From: Bogoriella caseilytica
GTDB lineage: Bacteria > Actinomycetota > Actinomycetes > Actinomycetales > Actinomycetaceae
Reading direction: 5' to 3'
NCBI RefSeq assembly: GCF_003752405.1
Contig: NZ_RKHK01000001.1
Coordinates: 1,488,001-1,552,000, forward strand
Length of the DNA: 64,000 bases
Below the pieces are notes generated by a model, which did no database searches, was not told the origin of the DNA, and saw only the letters and a program-made list of their open reading frames with translations. A program made the translations under genes and the position numbers. This document shows positions 25,205 through 34,251 of the stretch, one piece after another. Numbering within the stretch: position 1 is the first letter of the stretch; each line of letters begins with the position of its first letter.

Positions 25205-26509
25205 ATGCGCAAGAACGTAGGAATCGGCGTCGCTCTCCTCGCGAGCGCCTCCCTGCTCGCAGCCTGCGGCGGCAACGGAGACGCTGAACCGGCCGAGGTT
25301 GAGACCGACGACACCGAAACCACCGAACCCGACGAGACCGACGAGACCGACGGTGAGGAGGACGCCGGCGGCGACGCCTCCGGCTCCGAGCTCGTTGTGT
25401 GGTCCGATGCCGAGCGCGCCGAGGCCATCCGCAACGCGGCCGCGGACTTCGAGGCCGACACCGGCGCCACCGTGACCGTGGTGCAGAAGAACTTCGAAGA
25501 CCTGCGCTCGGACTTCCTCGCCCAGGTACCCACCGGCGAGGGCCCGGACATCACCGTCGGCGCGCACGACTGGCTCGGCGAGTTCGTCGAGTCCGGCGTG
25601 GTCGACACCATCGACCTCGGCGACCGCGCAGCGGACTTCGAGGACGTGACCCTCGAGGCGCTGACCTACGACGGCCAGCTCTACGCCCTGCCCTACGCGC
25701 AGGAGGCCGTGGGCCTGATCCAGAACACCGAGCTGGTGGGCGAGGAGTCTCCCGAGACCTGGGACGAGCTCATCGACATGGCCACCGACGCCGGCTTCGC
25801 CGACCGGCCGATCATCTTCTACACCAACGGCCCCGAGGGTGACCAGTACACCTCCTACGCCTTCCAGACCTCCTTCGGTGCGCCGGTCTTCGTCCAGGAC
25901 GAGGACGGCTCCTACACCAACGAGGTCGGTAAGGGCGGCGACGCCGGCCTGGCCTACGCGCAGTGGCTCTACGACAACGGCTCCGCCGGTACCGGGTACT
26001 TCTCGGACACCATCGACTACGACATCGGCAACGAGCTCTTCGCCACCGGTGAGTCGCCCTTCATCGTCCAGGGTCCGTGGACCATCCCCACCTTCACCGA
26101 GGCCGGAGTCGACGTCGCGGTCGGCCCCATCCCCGCCGCCGGTGACGAGACCGCGGCTCCCTTCGTGGGCGTGCAGGGCTTCTACCTGTCCTCGCAGGCC
26201 TCGAACGCGTTGCTCGCCAACGAGTTCCTGGCCAACTACATGTCCACCGACGAGGCTCAGCAGGCTCTCTACGACGCCGACCCGCGCATCCCGGCGCTGA
26301 CGGCCGTGGCCGAGGAGGTCTCCTCCGACCCGATCATCGAGGGCTTCCTGAACTCCGCGCAGAACGGCGTGCCCATGCCGAACATCCCCGAAATGGGTGC
26401 GGTGTGGGACTTCTGGAACCCCGTCCAGATCGCGCTGATCAACGGCGAGGACCCGGAGTCGGTGTGGCCGACGATGGTCGAGAACGTCGAGAACGCGATC
26501 GCCGACTGA
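25205..26509 (+). CDS. ABC transporter sugar-binding lipoprotein (galacto-oligosaccharide type)
   Basis: 434 residues: signal peptide with lipobox LLAACGG, then a very acidic linker rich in Glu/Asp/Thr (about 23-60), then a MalE-type extracellular solute-binding domain (LVVWSDAERAEAIR to the C-terminus). It should capture oligosaccharides released by the GH53 enzyme and deliver them to the two permeases that follow. GAAGGA lies upstream of the ATG. The next permease gene is 128 nt away, across a strong hairpin, which probably keeps binding-protein mRNA in excess. Confidence 0.9.
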   Translation: MRKNVGIGVALLASASLLAACGGNGDAEPAEVETDDTETTEPDETDETDGEEDAGGDASGSELVVWSDAERAEAIRNAAADFEADTGATVTVVQKNFEDLRSDFLAQVPTGEGPDITVGAHDWLGEFVESGVVDTIDLGDRAADFEDVTLEALTYDGQLYALPYAQEAVGLIQNTELVGEESPETWDELIDMATDAGFADRPIIFYTNGPEGDQYTSYAFQTSFGAPVFVQDEDGSYTNEVGKGGDAGLAYAQWLYDNGSAGTGYFSDTIDYDIGNELFATGESPFIVQGPWTIPTFTEAGVDVAVGPIPAAGDETAAPFVGVQGFYLSSQASNALLANEFLANYMSTDEAQQALYDADPRIPALTAVAEEVSSDPIIEGFLNSAQNGVPMPNIPEMGAVWDFWNPVQIALINGEDPESVWPTMVENVENAIAD

Positions 26510-26527
26510 TCGGATCACCCTCTGAAC

Positions 26528-26570
26528 TCCCGGGGCGGGGCATGCGCAACACAGGCGCCCCGCCCCGGGA
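26528..26570 (+). terminator. Strong GC hairpin between binding-protein and permease genes
   Basis: Perfect 14-bp stem (26528-26541 with 26557-26570; arm TCCCGGGGCGGGGC) and a 15-nt loop. There is no T-run. In malE-like operons such hairpins stabilise the upstream mRNA or cause partial termination, so the binding protein outnumbers the permeases. Confidence 0.65.
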
Positions 26571-26637
26571 TCCCACCCCCTGACCGGGATCTGCCCGGTC
26601 ACCCGTCACGCCAGGCCAGACTCACCGAGGAGTGCAG

Positions 26638-28263
26638 ATGGCAGCCCGCCCCCCGTTCGTGATGCAGCGGCCCCAGAAGGACCGCGGGCAGCGCGAACCC
26701 ACCGGCCACGCCCGCAACTGGGTGGGCAACGGCTGGAGCTTCCTGGCCAAGCTGCTGGTGATGATGCTGGTCAACGCCTTCGGCCTGGCCGCGATCTTCT
26801 CGGCGTACAACGCCGACTCCTGGGTCATCCTCAGCGTGCTGGCGGTGCTGCTGGCGCTCGCGAACTGGATCTACTTCTCCCGCCGCGCGATCCCGCTGAA
26901 GTACCTCTTCCCCGGCCTGGTCTTCCTCGGTGCCTTCCAGGTTTTCGTGTTGGTCTACACCGGCTACGTGGCTTTCACGAACTACGGCACCGGCCACCTC
27001 GGCTCCATGGACCAGGCTGTCGACGCCGCCCTGATCCAGGATGAACGCCGGGTGGAGGACTCTCCGACCTACCCCTTGGCCGTGGTCCGCGACGGCGGAG
27101 AGGTGGGCTTCGCCATCACCGACGCCGAGGGCGTGGTCTACGTGGGCTCGGAGGATGAGCCGCTCGACGCCGTCGCCGAAGCGGCCGTGAACGAGGCGGG
27201 CGTGCCCACCGAGGTGCCCGGCTGGGAGGTGGTGCCGCGAGCCGAGCTGTTCAGCGACCCCGACCTGCAGAACGAGGTCACCAGCCTGCGCGTGCCGGTC
27301 TCCGAGGACGCCGAGGACGGCTCGATCCGCACTCGCGAGGGCTCCTCCGGTGCGATCTACACCTCCAGCCTGGAATGGGACCCCCAGGCCCAGACCCTGA
27401 CGAACACCGATACCGGCGTCGTCTATTTCGCCAGCGACCGGGGCCGCTTCGTCAGCGAGGACGGCGATCGCCTGGCCGCCGGCTGGTACGTCAACGTCGG
27501 CTTCGACAACTTCGTGCGGGCCTTCACCGACGCCGCCTACGCCGGACCGCTGGCGCAGGTGACGGTCTGGACCTTCGCCTTCGCCGGGCTCTCGGTGGTC
27601 CTCAGCTTCGCCCTGGGCCTGTTCATCTCGTTGATCTACAACGATCCGCGCGTCAAGGGCCGCAAGATCCTGCGCACCATCTTCATCCTCCCCTACGCCT
27701 TCCCGGCCTTCATGTCCGCCCTGTTGTGGCGCGGCATGTTCAACTCCGAGTTCGGCGTGGTCAACGAGTGGTTCTTCTTCGGCGCCGGCATCGGCTGGCT
27801 GACCGACCCCTGGCTGGCCAAGGGCGCGGTGCTGTGGGTCAACCTCTGGCTCACCTACCCCTACTGGCTGCTGGTGACCACCGGCGCGCTGCAAGCCATC
27901 CCGAACGACGTCCTGGAGGCCGCGCGCATCGACGGAGCGGGGCGCTGGCGCCAGTTCAGCGCGATCACCCTGCCGCTGCTGATGGTGTCCACCGCGCCGC
28001 TGGCGATCGCCTCTTTCGCCTTCAACTTCAACAACTTCACGATCATCTACATGCTCACCGGCGGCGGGCCCGCCTTCCCGGGCGCGAGCGTGCCGCTCGG
28101 CTCGACCGACATCCTGATCTCCGCGATCTACCAGATCTCCGGGGTCGCCGGCGGTCGCGCGGACTACGGCCTGGCGAGCGCCCTGTCGATCATCGTCTTC
28201 ATCGTCATCGGCCTGATCTCGATCGTGGCCTTCCGGCAGACCCGCAAGCTCGAGGAGATCTAG
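26638..28263 (+). CDS. ABC transporter permease, MalF type
   Basis: 541 residues. N-terminal helices (about 30-110) are followed by an extracellular insertion (about 120-285, soluble and acidic), then a core with six helices. The EAA loop that contacts the ATPase reads EAARIDGAGRWRQFSAITLPLL. The large insertion after TM3 is characteristic of MalF/GanP. The ATG at 26638 is chosen for GAGGAG 5 nt upstream. It pairs with the MalG-type permease directly downstream. No ATPase gene is in the locus; a shared MsiK/MsmX-type ATPase is probably used. Confidence 0.9.
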   Translation: MAARPPFVMQRPQKDRGQREPTGHARNWVGNGWSFLAKLLVMMLVNAFGLAAIFSAYNADSWVILSVLAVLLALANWIYFSRRAIPLKYLFPGLVFLGAFQVFVLVYTGYVAFTNYGTGHLGSMDQAVDAALIQDERRVEDSPTYPLAVVRDGGEVGFAITDAEGVVYVGSEDEPLDAVAEAAVNEAGVPTEVPGWEVVPRAELFSDPDLQNEVTSLRVPVSEDAEDGSIRTREGSSGAIYTSSLEWDPQAQTLTNTDTGVVYFASDRGRFVSEDGDRLAAGWYVNVGFDNFVRAFTDAAYAGPLAQVTVWTFAFAGLSVVLSFALGLFISLIYNDPRVKGRKILRTIFILPYAFPAFMSALLWRGMFNSEFGVVNEWFFFGAGIGWLTDPWLAKGAVLWVNLWLTYPYWLLVTTGALQAIPNDVLEAARIDGAGRWRQFSAITLPLLMVSTAPLAIASFAFNFNNFTIIYMLTGGGPAFPGASVPLGSTDILISAIYQISGVAGGRADYGLASALSIIVFIVIGLISIVAFRQTRKLEEI

Positions 28264-28265
28264 CC

Positions 28266-29183
28266 ATGACGCAGCTCAGCAGCGCCACCACCCGCGAGGA
28301 GAGGATGCGGGCGATCGAGCAGCAGCGCGCCGCCGGCCGGCGCCGGCGCTGGATCCTCGACGTCGGCTGGAAGTACGTGCTGGCCCTGGTCATCATCTTC
28401 TACGCCGCCTTCCCGCTGGTCTACGCGCTCTCGGCGGCCTTCGACCGGCGCGGGTCGCTGGCCGGATCGGCCCGGCTGTTCAACGACGTCTCGATCGCCA
28501 ACTTCGAGGCCCTGGGCAGCACCCTGTACTGGACGTGGGTGGTCAACACCCTGGTGATCTGCGGTACCGCCGCCCTGGGCGCGGTGCTCATGGGATCGGC
28601 GGCGGCCTACGCCTTCTCCCGGTACCGGTTCAAGGGCCGGCGCACCTCGCTGACCGCGCTGCTGATCATCCAGATGTTCCCGCAGACGGTGGCCTTCGTG
28701 GCCGTGTTCCTGCTCCTGATCGCCCTCGGCGAGGTGGTGCCCGCCCTGGGTGTGAACTCCAAGATCGCGCTCATCTGCGTCTACCTCGGCGGCGCGCTCG
28801 GGGCGAACACCTTCTTGATGTACGGCTTCTTCAACACCATCCCGATGGAGATCGACGAGGCCGCCAAGATCGACGGCGCCACCCACTTCCAGGTGTTCTG
28901 GAAGCTGATCATGCCGCTGGTCACCCCGATCCTGGCGGTAGTGGGGCTGCTGGCCTTCATCTCCGCCTTCGGTGACTTCATCCTGGCCCGCATCGTGCTG
29001 ACCAGTGAGAGCAACTGGACGCTCGCGGTCGGGATGTACCAGTGGGTCTCCAACCAGCTGACGTCGCGCTGGGGCCTGTTCGCGGCCGGATCGGTGATCG
29101 CCGCGCTGCCCATCCTGGTGCTCTTCCTGTCTCTGCAGCGCTACATCGTGGGGGGTCTGGCCTCCGGCTCCGTGAAGGGCTGA
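28266..29183 (+). CDS. ABC transporter permease, MalG type
   Basis: 305 residues with six membrane helices. The EAA motif DEAAKIDGATHFQVFWKLIMPL is at about 200-220. Starts 3 nt after the stop of the MalF-type gene. The two form the membrane channel of the galacto-oligosaccharide importer. The first 35 residues are polar and positively charged. Confidence 0.91.
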   Translation: MTQLSSATTREERMRAIEQQRAAGRRRRWILDVGWKYVLALVIIFYAAFPLVYALSAAFDRRGSLAGSARLFNDVSIANFEALGSTLYWTWVVNTLVICGTAALGAVLMGSAAAYAFSRYRFKGRRTSLTALLIIQMFPQTVAFVAVFLLLIALGEVVPALGVNSKIALICVYLGGALGANTFLMYGFFNTIPMEIDEAAKIDGATHFQVFWKLIMPLVTPILAVVGLLAFISAFGDFILARIVLTSESNWTLAVGMYQWVSNQLTSRWGLFAAGSVIAALPILVLFLSLQRYIVGGLASGSVKG

Positions 29184-29231
29184 CGGCCGCACGACGCAAG
29201 GCCCTCTCGTGCGCCGCGCGGGAGGTGATCG

Positions 29232-31808
29232 ATGGTGATCGAAAGGACAATGATGTCGACACGCGTGAGACGTCACGCCCACGCCGCCGTGGTGGCTGCT
29301 GCCGCGCTGACCGGAGCCTTGCTGGCCGCCCCGGCGCTCGCAGACACTGCCGACGACGGCCCGGTGGAGGCCGCCATCACCGTGCCCAGGGTGGAGGGGA
29401 TGGGCGAGGACTGGATCAATGGCGCCGACTTCTCCTCGATCCTGTCCCTGGAGGAGAGCGGGGTGACCTTCCAGGATTCCTCCGGCGCGGAGGCCGACCT
29501 CTTCGAGGTCCTCGCCGACGCCGAGATCAACTGGGCGCGGGTGCGGGTGTGGAACGAGCCCTACCGCGCGGAGAACCCCGAGCACGGCTACGGCGCCGGC
29601 AACGTCGATGCCGACCGCGCCACCCAGATCGGGGTGCGCGCCACCGAGGCCGGCATGCGCGTGCTGGTCAACTTCCACTACTCCGACTTCTGGGCCCACC
29701 CCGGCCAGCAGCGGGTCCCGCGCTCCTGGGCGGAGACCAGCCACGAGGAGCGCATCGAGGCCCTCTACGACTACACCGTGGAAACCCTCGAGCAGATGGC
29801 GGACGCCGGCGTCGACATCGGCATGGTCCAGATCGGCAACGAGACCACCTCCGGAGAGATTGCCGGCACCCAGGGCTGGGACAACACCGCCGCCCTCTTT
29901 GATGCCGGCTCCCGCGCGGTGCGGGACACGCTCGGTGAGGACGTGAAGGTCGCCGTCCACTTCACCAACCCGGAGCGCTCCGGTCAGTACGCGTCCGTCG
30001 CGGCGGCGCTCGATGAGCGCGACGTGGACTACGACGTCTTCCTCAGCTCCTACTACGCCTTCTGGCACGGTTCGCTGGAGAATCTCACCTCGGTGCTGGA
30101 CCACGTGGCCACCACCTATGACAAGGAGGTGGCGGTGGCCGAGACCTCCTGGGCGTACACCCTGGAGGACGGCGACGGCATGGAGAACGCCGTCGCCTCG
30201 GTGAGCAACCCGGCCTACTCGATCTCCGCACAGGGCCAGGCGCTGGCGATCCGTGACGTCATGCAGGCCGTGGCCAATGTGTCCGACGGGCGCGGGCTGG
30301 GCACCTTCTACTGGGAGCCGGCCTGGATCCCGGTGACCGTGCCCGAGGACGGCGCGGACCGCGAGGAGCTCTTCTGGGAGAACTGGCCCACCTGGCAGGA
30401 GCACGGCTCCGGTTGGGCGACCTCCTACGCCCAGGACTTCTACCGCCCCGACCCCGGCTGGTACGAGGGCATTCCCGAGGACGACTGGGCCGACGTGTAC
30501 GGCGGCTCCGGCTGGGACAACCAGGCGCTCTTCGACTGGGCCGGCAACCCGCTCGAATCGTTGCGGGTCTACGAGTACGCCCGCACTGGTTCCGTGGCGC
30601 CGCCTGAGCTGGACGGCGTCGAGAGCCCGTCGATGACGGTGGTCTTCGGGGAGCCGATCGAGTTGCCCGAGACCGTGCGCGTGAGCTACACCGACGGCAC
30701 CACCGAGTCCCAGGCCGTCACCTGGCGCGACTCCACCGACTGGATTCTGGGCCCGGGCACGTACACCGTGCGCGGCACCACCGACGGCGGGCACGACGTC
30801 ACCGCCACGATCACGGTGCTCAGCGATGCCGACCAGGGCGCCAACACGGTGGTCAACCCCGGCTTCGAGGACGGCGCTGAGCCCTGGGTGGGATCCGGTG
30901 AGGGCTACACGATCAGCAGCAGCAGTGACCCCTACGAGGGCTCACGATCGCTGCACTTCTGGCACGGGAGTGACTACTCCTTCACCGTGGAGCAACAGCT
31001 GACCGGGCTCACCCCGGGGGAGTACCGGCTCTCGGCCGTGGCCCAGGGCGGGGACGCCGGCCAGAGCGACCAACTGCGCATCACCGCGCAGTCCGGGATC
31101 TCGACGGTGGCCGCGGACTTCACCCTGCGCGGCTTCGTCAACTGGCAGTACCCGGTCACCGAGCCGATCACCGTGGGCGCCGATGGCACCGCCACCATCC
31201 GGGCCGAACTGAGCCTCAGCGGTGACGCCTGGGGCTCGATGGACAACTTCGCCTTCGTCGAGGTCTCCGAGGAGGAACCCGCCGACCTCGAAGCGCTCCG
31301 GGATCTGGTGGCACAAGCCGAAGCCGTCTCGCGGGAGGACTACACCGAGGAGTCGCTCGCCTCGCTCGATGCCGCGCTGATGCGGGCAGCCTTCGTGCTT
31401 GGCTCCGCCAGCCCCGGGCAGCAGAGCGTGGACGGCGCGGTTGGCCAGCTTCAGGAAGCGCTCGAGGGCCTGGAACTGATCCCCTCCGAGTCAGAGCCCA
31501 CGCCGGAGCCCACCGATCCGGAGCCCACCGAGCCGCCGACCGGCGATGAGGGCTCCGGCGACGACGACGCAGGGGGTGACGACATCGGTGGCGATGATGC
31601 TGGTGGCGGTGACAACGCTGGCGATGGCACCGGCGCAGGTAGCGATGCCGCTGGCGACGACGGTGCATCCGGCAGCGACTTCGCCCCCGGCGGCCTTCCG
31701 AACACCGGTGCTCAGGTGCTGACCTGGGCGGCGGTCGCCGCGATCCTTCTGGGTCTGGGTGCGCTCGCGCTGTTCACAGTGCGACGCCGGTCCGGTCCAC
31801 GCAGCTGA
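29232..31808 (+). CDS. Cell-wall-anchored GH53 endo-beta-1,4-galactanase
   Basis: 858 residues. Signal peptide (about 1-37), GH53 catalytic domain (about 50-460) with acid/base Glu204 in VQIGNETTSG and nucleophile Glu304 in VAVAETSWAY. Then comes a Big_4-type domain (about 465-530), a CBM-like beta-sandwich (about 537-680), a FIVAR-like helical repeat (about 690-750) and a Pro/Thr then Asp/Gly-rich spacer. The end is LPNTG (about 822-826), a hydrophobic helix and RRRSGPRS, a sortase substrate. It cuts galactan outside the cell. GGAGG is 6 nt upstream of the ATG; an in-frame ATG pair at 29250 and 29253 is also possible. Confidence 0.92.
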   Translation: MVIERTMMSTRVRRHAHAAVVAAAALTGALLAAPALADTADDGPVEAAITVPRVEGMGEDWINGADFSSILSLEESGVTFQDSSGAEADLFEVLADAEINWARVRVWNEPYRAENPEHGYGAGNVDADRATQIGVRATEAGMRVLVNFHYSDFWAHPGQQRVPRSWAETSHEERIEALYDYTVETLEQMADAGVDIGMVQIGNETTSGEIAGTQGWDNTAALFDAGSRAVRDTLGEDVKVAVHFTNPERSGQYASVAAALDERDVDYDVFLSSYYAFWHGSLENLTSVLDHVATTYDKEVAVAETSWAYTLEDGDGMENAVASVSNPAYSISAQGQALAIRDVMQAVANVSDGRGLGTFYWEPAWIPVTVPEDGADREELFWENWPTWQEHGSGWATSYAQDFYRPDPGWYEGIPEDDWADVYGGSGWDNQALFDWAGNPLESLRVYEYARTGSVAPPELDGVESPSMTVVFGEPIELPETVRVSYTDGTTESQAVTWRDSTDWILGPGTYTVRGTTDGGHDVTATITVLSDADQGANTVVNPGFEDGAEPWVGSGEGYTISSSSDPYEGSRSLHFWHGSDYSFTVEQQLTGLTPGEYRLSAVAQGGDAGQSDQLRITAQSGISTVAADFTLRGFVNWQYPVTEPITVGADGTATIRAELSLSGDAWGSMDNFAFVEVSEEEPADLEALRDLVAQAEAVSREDYTEESLASLDAALMRAAFVLGSASPGQQSVDGAVGQLQEALEGLELIPSESEPTPEPTDPEPTEPPTGDEGSGDDDAGGDDIGGDDAGGGDNAGDGTGAGSDAAGDDGASGSDFAPGGLPNTGAQVLTWAAVAAILLGLGALALFTVRRRSGPRS

Positions 31809-31866
31809 TCTCGGGCAGCCACGCAGGGCTTGCGGCGTCAGGCGCGGGCCCTGCGGGGTAACGCGA

Positions 31867-31913
31867 CATCGGGGAGAGTAAGTGGCGCTCCTGGCCACTT
31901 ACTCTCCCCGATG
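31867..31913. repeat. Dispersed palindromic element, family A copy 2 (20-bp perfect hairpin)
   Basis: Arms 31867-31886 and 31894-31913 are perfectly complementary, with a 7-nt loop (gctcctg). The element lies between the convergent GH53 and WYL-regulator genes and includes the stop codon of the latter. Aligns gap-free with the hairpin at 6176-6214. Probably a two-way terminator as well as a repeat-family member. Confidence 0.75.
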
Positions 31914-32873
31914 CGGCCCAGGGTGGTTCAGCGCGGTCAGCTCCAGGCCACGCCGGTAGAGCTCATTACGGAGCTCGGCCGGTTCGCGCACCTCGACGCC
32001 GGGCACTGCGAGCAGCTGGGCCGTGGCAATCTCCATGCTCTCCATCAGGAGCTCAAGCTCGATCCGGTCTCCGGCCACCGACCGGCACGCTCCCAGTGCG
32101 GCGACGGTGTGGGGGCCCGGCACTGCCGAGCGCAGCATGGCGACAGAGCCGGAAGGAATCCGCAGGCGCACCGGCAGGGTGTAGATCGAGGCTTCGAAGT
32201 CGCGCGAGGCCTGCTCCCAGTACTCGCGCAGGGAGAATCCCGGCGGTCGCCGTGCCACGTCCTCGAGGACGCGTGCGTCGGTGAGACGCGACAGCCGGTA
32301 CGTGCGCACCCGTCGGCGGTGGGCGGCGACCAAGTACCAGACGTCGGTCTTCAGCACGAGCCCCAGTGGATCGAGTAGTCGCTGTGCCGGGCCATCCTGC
32401 CCTGGCCGGAGATAGCTGGCCGCGACGCGGCGTCCGGACCACACCGCACGAGCTACCGCGGGCAGCGCGGCCGGATGCCCGGGCTCGGCGAACCAACGCT
32501 CGTTGTCGATCAGCACCCGCTCGTGTGCAGCATCCACCGCCCTCGACTGCGCAGAGCTCGCACTGAGCATCTTCAACCGCGCCGTCACGAAATCCTCCTG
32601 CAGGCCGAGTCCACGCGAGGCGGCCTCGCCGATCACCAGAGCTTGGAGTTCGGCGCCGGTCATGCCGGCGAGCGGTGACCGCCAGCCGTGCACCAGGCCG
32701 ACGCCTCCCCCCGGACCGGTCCGAGTCCACACCGGCACGCCCATCTCGTGGAGAGCTGCGACGTCGCGCTGGATCGTCCGGGTCGAGACGCCGTGGCGCG
32801 TTGCGAGCTCCGTCACGGTGGAATTCGAGCGGCTCAACTCCAACATGACCGCCAGCAGCCGCGTGGTGCGCAT
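31899..32873 (-). CDS. WYL-domain transcriptional regulator (YafY/DeoR-like)
   Basis: 324 residues: N-terminal winged helix (TELATRHGVSTRTIQRDVAAL, about 20-40) and a WYL domain (about 140-230; DPLGLVLKTDVWYLVAAHR). WYL domains sense ligands, often nucleic acids or nucleotides. The ATG is 6 nt after TAGTCT (32880-32885, minus strand), a leaderless arrangement. It is divergent from the SDR gene at 32967 and probably controls it. Its 3' end lies inside the family A hairpin. Confidence 0.88.
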   Translation of the reverse strand: MRTTRLLAVMLELSRSNSTVTELATRHGVSTRTIQRDVAALHEMGVPVWTRTGPGGGVGLVHGWRSPLAGMTGAELQALVIGEAASRGLGLQEDFVTARLKMLSASSAQSRAVDAAHERVLIDNERWFAEPGHPAALPAVARAVWSGRRVAASYLRPGQDGPAQRLLDPLGLVLKTDVWYLVAAHRRRVRTYRLSRLTDARVLEDVARRPPGFSLREYWEQASRDFEASIYTLPVRLRIPSGSVAMLRSAVPGPHTVAALGACRSVAGDRIELELLMESMEIATAQLLAVPGVEVREPAELRNELYRRGLELTALNHPGPHRGE

Positions 32874-32966
32874 GGCAGGAGACTACGGAGAAATGGCGAC
32901 ATCACCTGTCGGGAACTGCTGAGAGGCTCACATGGTCAGCGTGAACCGCCGAAAGGAACGTGTGCC

Positions 32967-33941
32967 GTGACCGGACAGTCACAGCAAGAGAATCGAGCTC
33001 GAACTGAGCTGCGCGGCAGGGTCGCGCTGGTCGCCGGCGCCACTCGCGGCGCAGGCCGGGCGATCGCCGTCGAACTGGGCCGTGCCGGAGCCACCGTGTA
33101 CTGCACCGGACGCTCGACCGCCGACAAGCCTTCGGACTACGGACGGCCGGAGACCATCGAGGACACCGCTGAGCTCATCGCCGCGGCGGGTGGTACTGCC
33201 TACTCCGCGGTGGTGGACCACCTCGACGCGGGCGCCGTGCGCGAGCTGGTGGCCCGCATCGACCGAGAGCAGGGCCGCCTCGACATCCTCGTCAACGACA
33301 TCGGCGGCGAGGCCTACGTCCACTTCGGCACCCCCTTGTGGGAGTACGACCTGGAGGACGGCGCCCGGCTGTTCGACGCCGGTTTCACCACGCACCTGAA
33401 CACGAGCCACGCCGCGCTCGGGCTCCTCATCCGTCAGCCTGGCGGGCTGGTTGTCGAGGTCACTGATGGGACGCGCAGTTACAACGCCAACCACTACCGG
33501 GAGACGGTCTTCCTCGACGTCACCAAGACGGCCGTGGACCGCCTGGCCTTCGCTCAGGGCCACGAACTGGCGGCGCACGGCGGCACCGCCGTCTCGGTGA
33601 CGCCGGGCTGGTTGCGTTCGGAGATGATGCTCGAGGCCTTCGGGGTCACCGAGGAGACCTGGCGCGAGAGTGCCGAAGCGAACCTGGGGAAGGATGCTCT
33701 GCCGCCGTACGAGTTCGTGATCTCCGAGACCCCGGCGATGCTCGCTCGTGGGATCGCCGCTCTTGCTGGGGACCCCGAGCGGCAGCAGTGGAATACCAGG
33801 TCGGTGAGCTCCTTCGAACTGGCTCAGCACTATGGCCTCACGGACGCCGATGGTTCTCGCCCCGACGCCTGGAGCTTCATCACTGCCATGGAGAACACTC
33901 CGGCTCGCGACCTGGACGTCGAGAAGTACCGGCGAGTCTGA
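32967..33941 (+). CDS. Short-chain dehydrogenase/reductase
   Basis: 324 residues, Rossmann-fold NAD(P)-dependent oxidoreductase. The nucleotide-binding motif is VALVAGATRGAGRAIA (a TGxxxGxG variant). The catalytic region around residues 180-190 (NANHYRETVFLDVTKTAVDRL) has a diverged Tyr-x3-Lys. Longer than standard SDRs, with an extra C-terminal 70 residues, as in SDRs annotated DHRS1-like. Start GTG with GAAAGGA 9 nt upstream. Divergent from the WYL regulator; substrate unknown. Confidence 0.82.
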   Translation: MTGQSQQENRARTELRGRVALVAGATRGAGRAIAVELGRAGATVYCTGRSTADKPSDYGRPETIEDTAELIAAAGGTAYSAVVDHLDAGAVRELVARIDREQGRLDILVNDIGGEAYVHFGTPLWEYDLEDGARLFDAGFTTHLNTSHAALGLLIRQPGGLVVEVTDGTRSYNANHYRETVFLDVTKTAVDRLAFAQGHELAAHGGTAVSVTPGWLRSEMMLEAFGVTEETWRESAEANLGKDALPPYEFVISETPAMLARGIAALAGDPERQQWNTRSVSSFELAQHYGLTDADGSRPDAWSFITAMENTPARDLDVEKYRRV

Positions 33942-34251
33942 GCCCGCCGGTGCTAGCGCGGGCCCGCACGAAAGTATGCAGCGAGCGTCGTCAGCAGCGA
34001 CGGTGGCTGCATAGTTCCGGCGCCCGCTTAGGCTGGCGGCCATGGGTCGAGTGCCCACCGATGACGATCTTTACCTCGGCTAGCTCCTCTTGGGCTTGGC
34101 GCAGTGTGCGTTCGGCCTGGGAGTCGTGTTCGGCCAGGTGACGTGCACAGTGCCGCGCCGTCGTCGAGTTGGCGGAGTTCCCGGCGATCCTCGCCTGCTG
34201 CAGTCGCGCTCGCCGCGCGGCGCTCGATTCGGCCGGATCCACGCCTCGCCG
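33942..34251. other. 310-nt gap without a confident gene
   Basis: Contains the family B hairpin (33975-34020). A minus-strand open frame from a GTG at 34242 to 33991 (83 codons) follows the PPOX gene by 9 nt, but it has no good ribosome-binding site, runs through the hairpin and resembles no family known to me. I treat it as unsupported. Confidence 0.5.
33975..34020. repeat. Dispersed palindromic element, family B copy 2 (hairpin)
   Basis: Outer stem TATGCAGC / GCTGCATA (33975-33982 and 34006-34013), inner CGTCG / CGACG (33986-33990 and 33998-34002). Aligns gap-free over 46 nt to 21562-21607. Located 34 nt after the SDR stop, again at the 3' end of a gene. Confidence 0.65.

Noticed and set aside
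23399-26602. Very long antisense open frame opposite the GH42 and binding-protein genes
   Set aside because: Such shadows arise from G/C third positions. The sense genes have catalytic residues, signal peptides and start signals, while the antisense product is low-complexity Gly/Val/Arg/His.
28260-30794. Long antisense open frame opposite the permease and GH53 genes
   Set aside because: Same GC-skewed shadow; no start signal and no recognisable family.
31551-31680. Gly/Asp-rich repetitive DNA that could be mistaken for a repeat array
   Set aside because: It encodes the wall-spanning spacer of the GH53 protein just before its LPNTG anchor; not CRISPR and not regular in unit length.
33991-34242. 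83-codon minus-strand frame after the PPOX gene
   Set aside because: No proper start signal, no family resemblance, and it runs through the family B hairpin.
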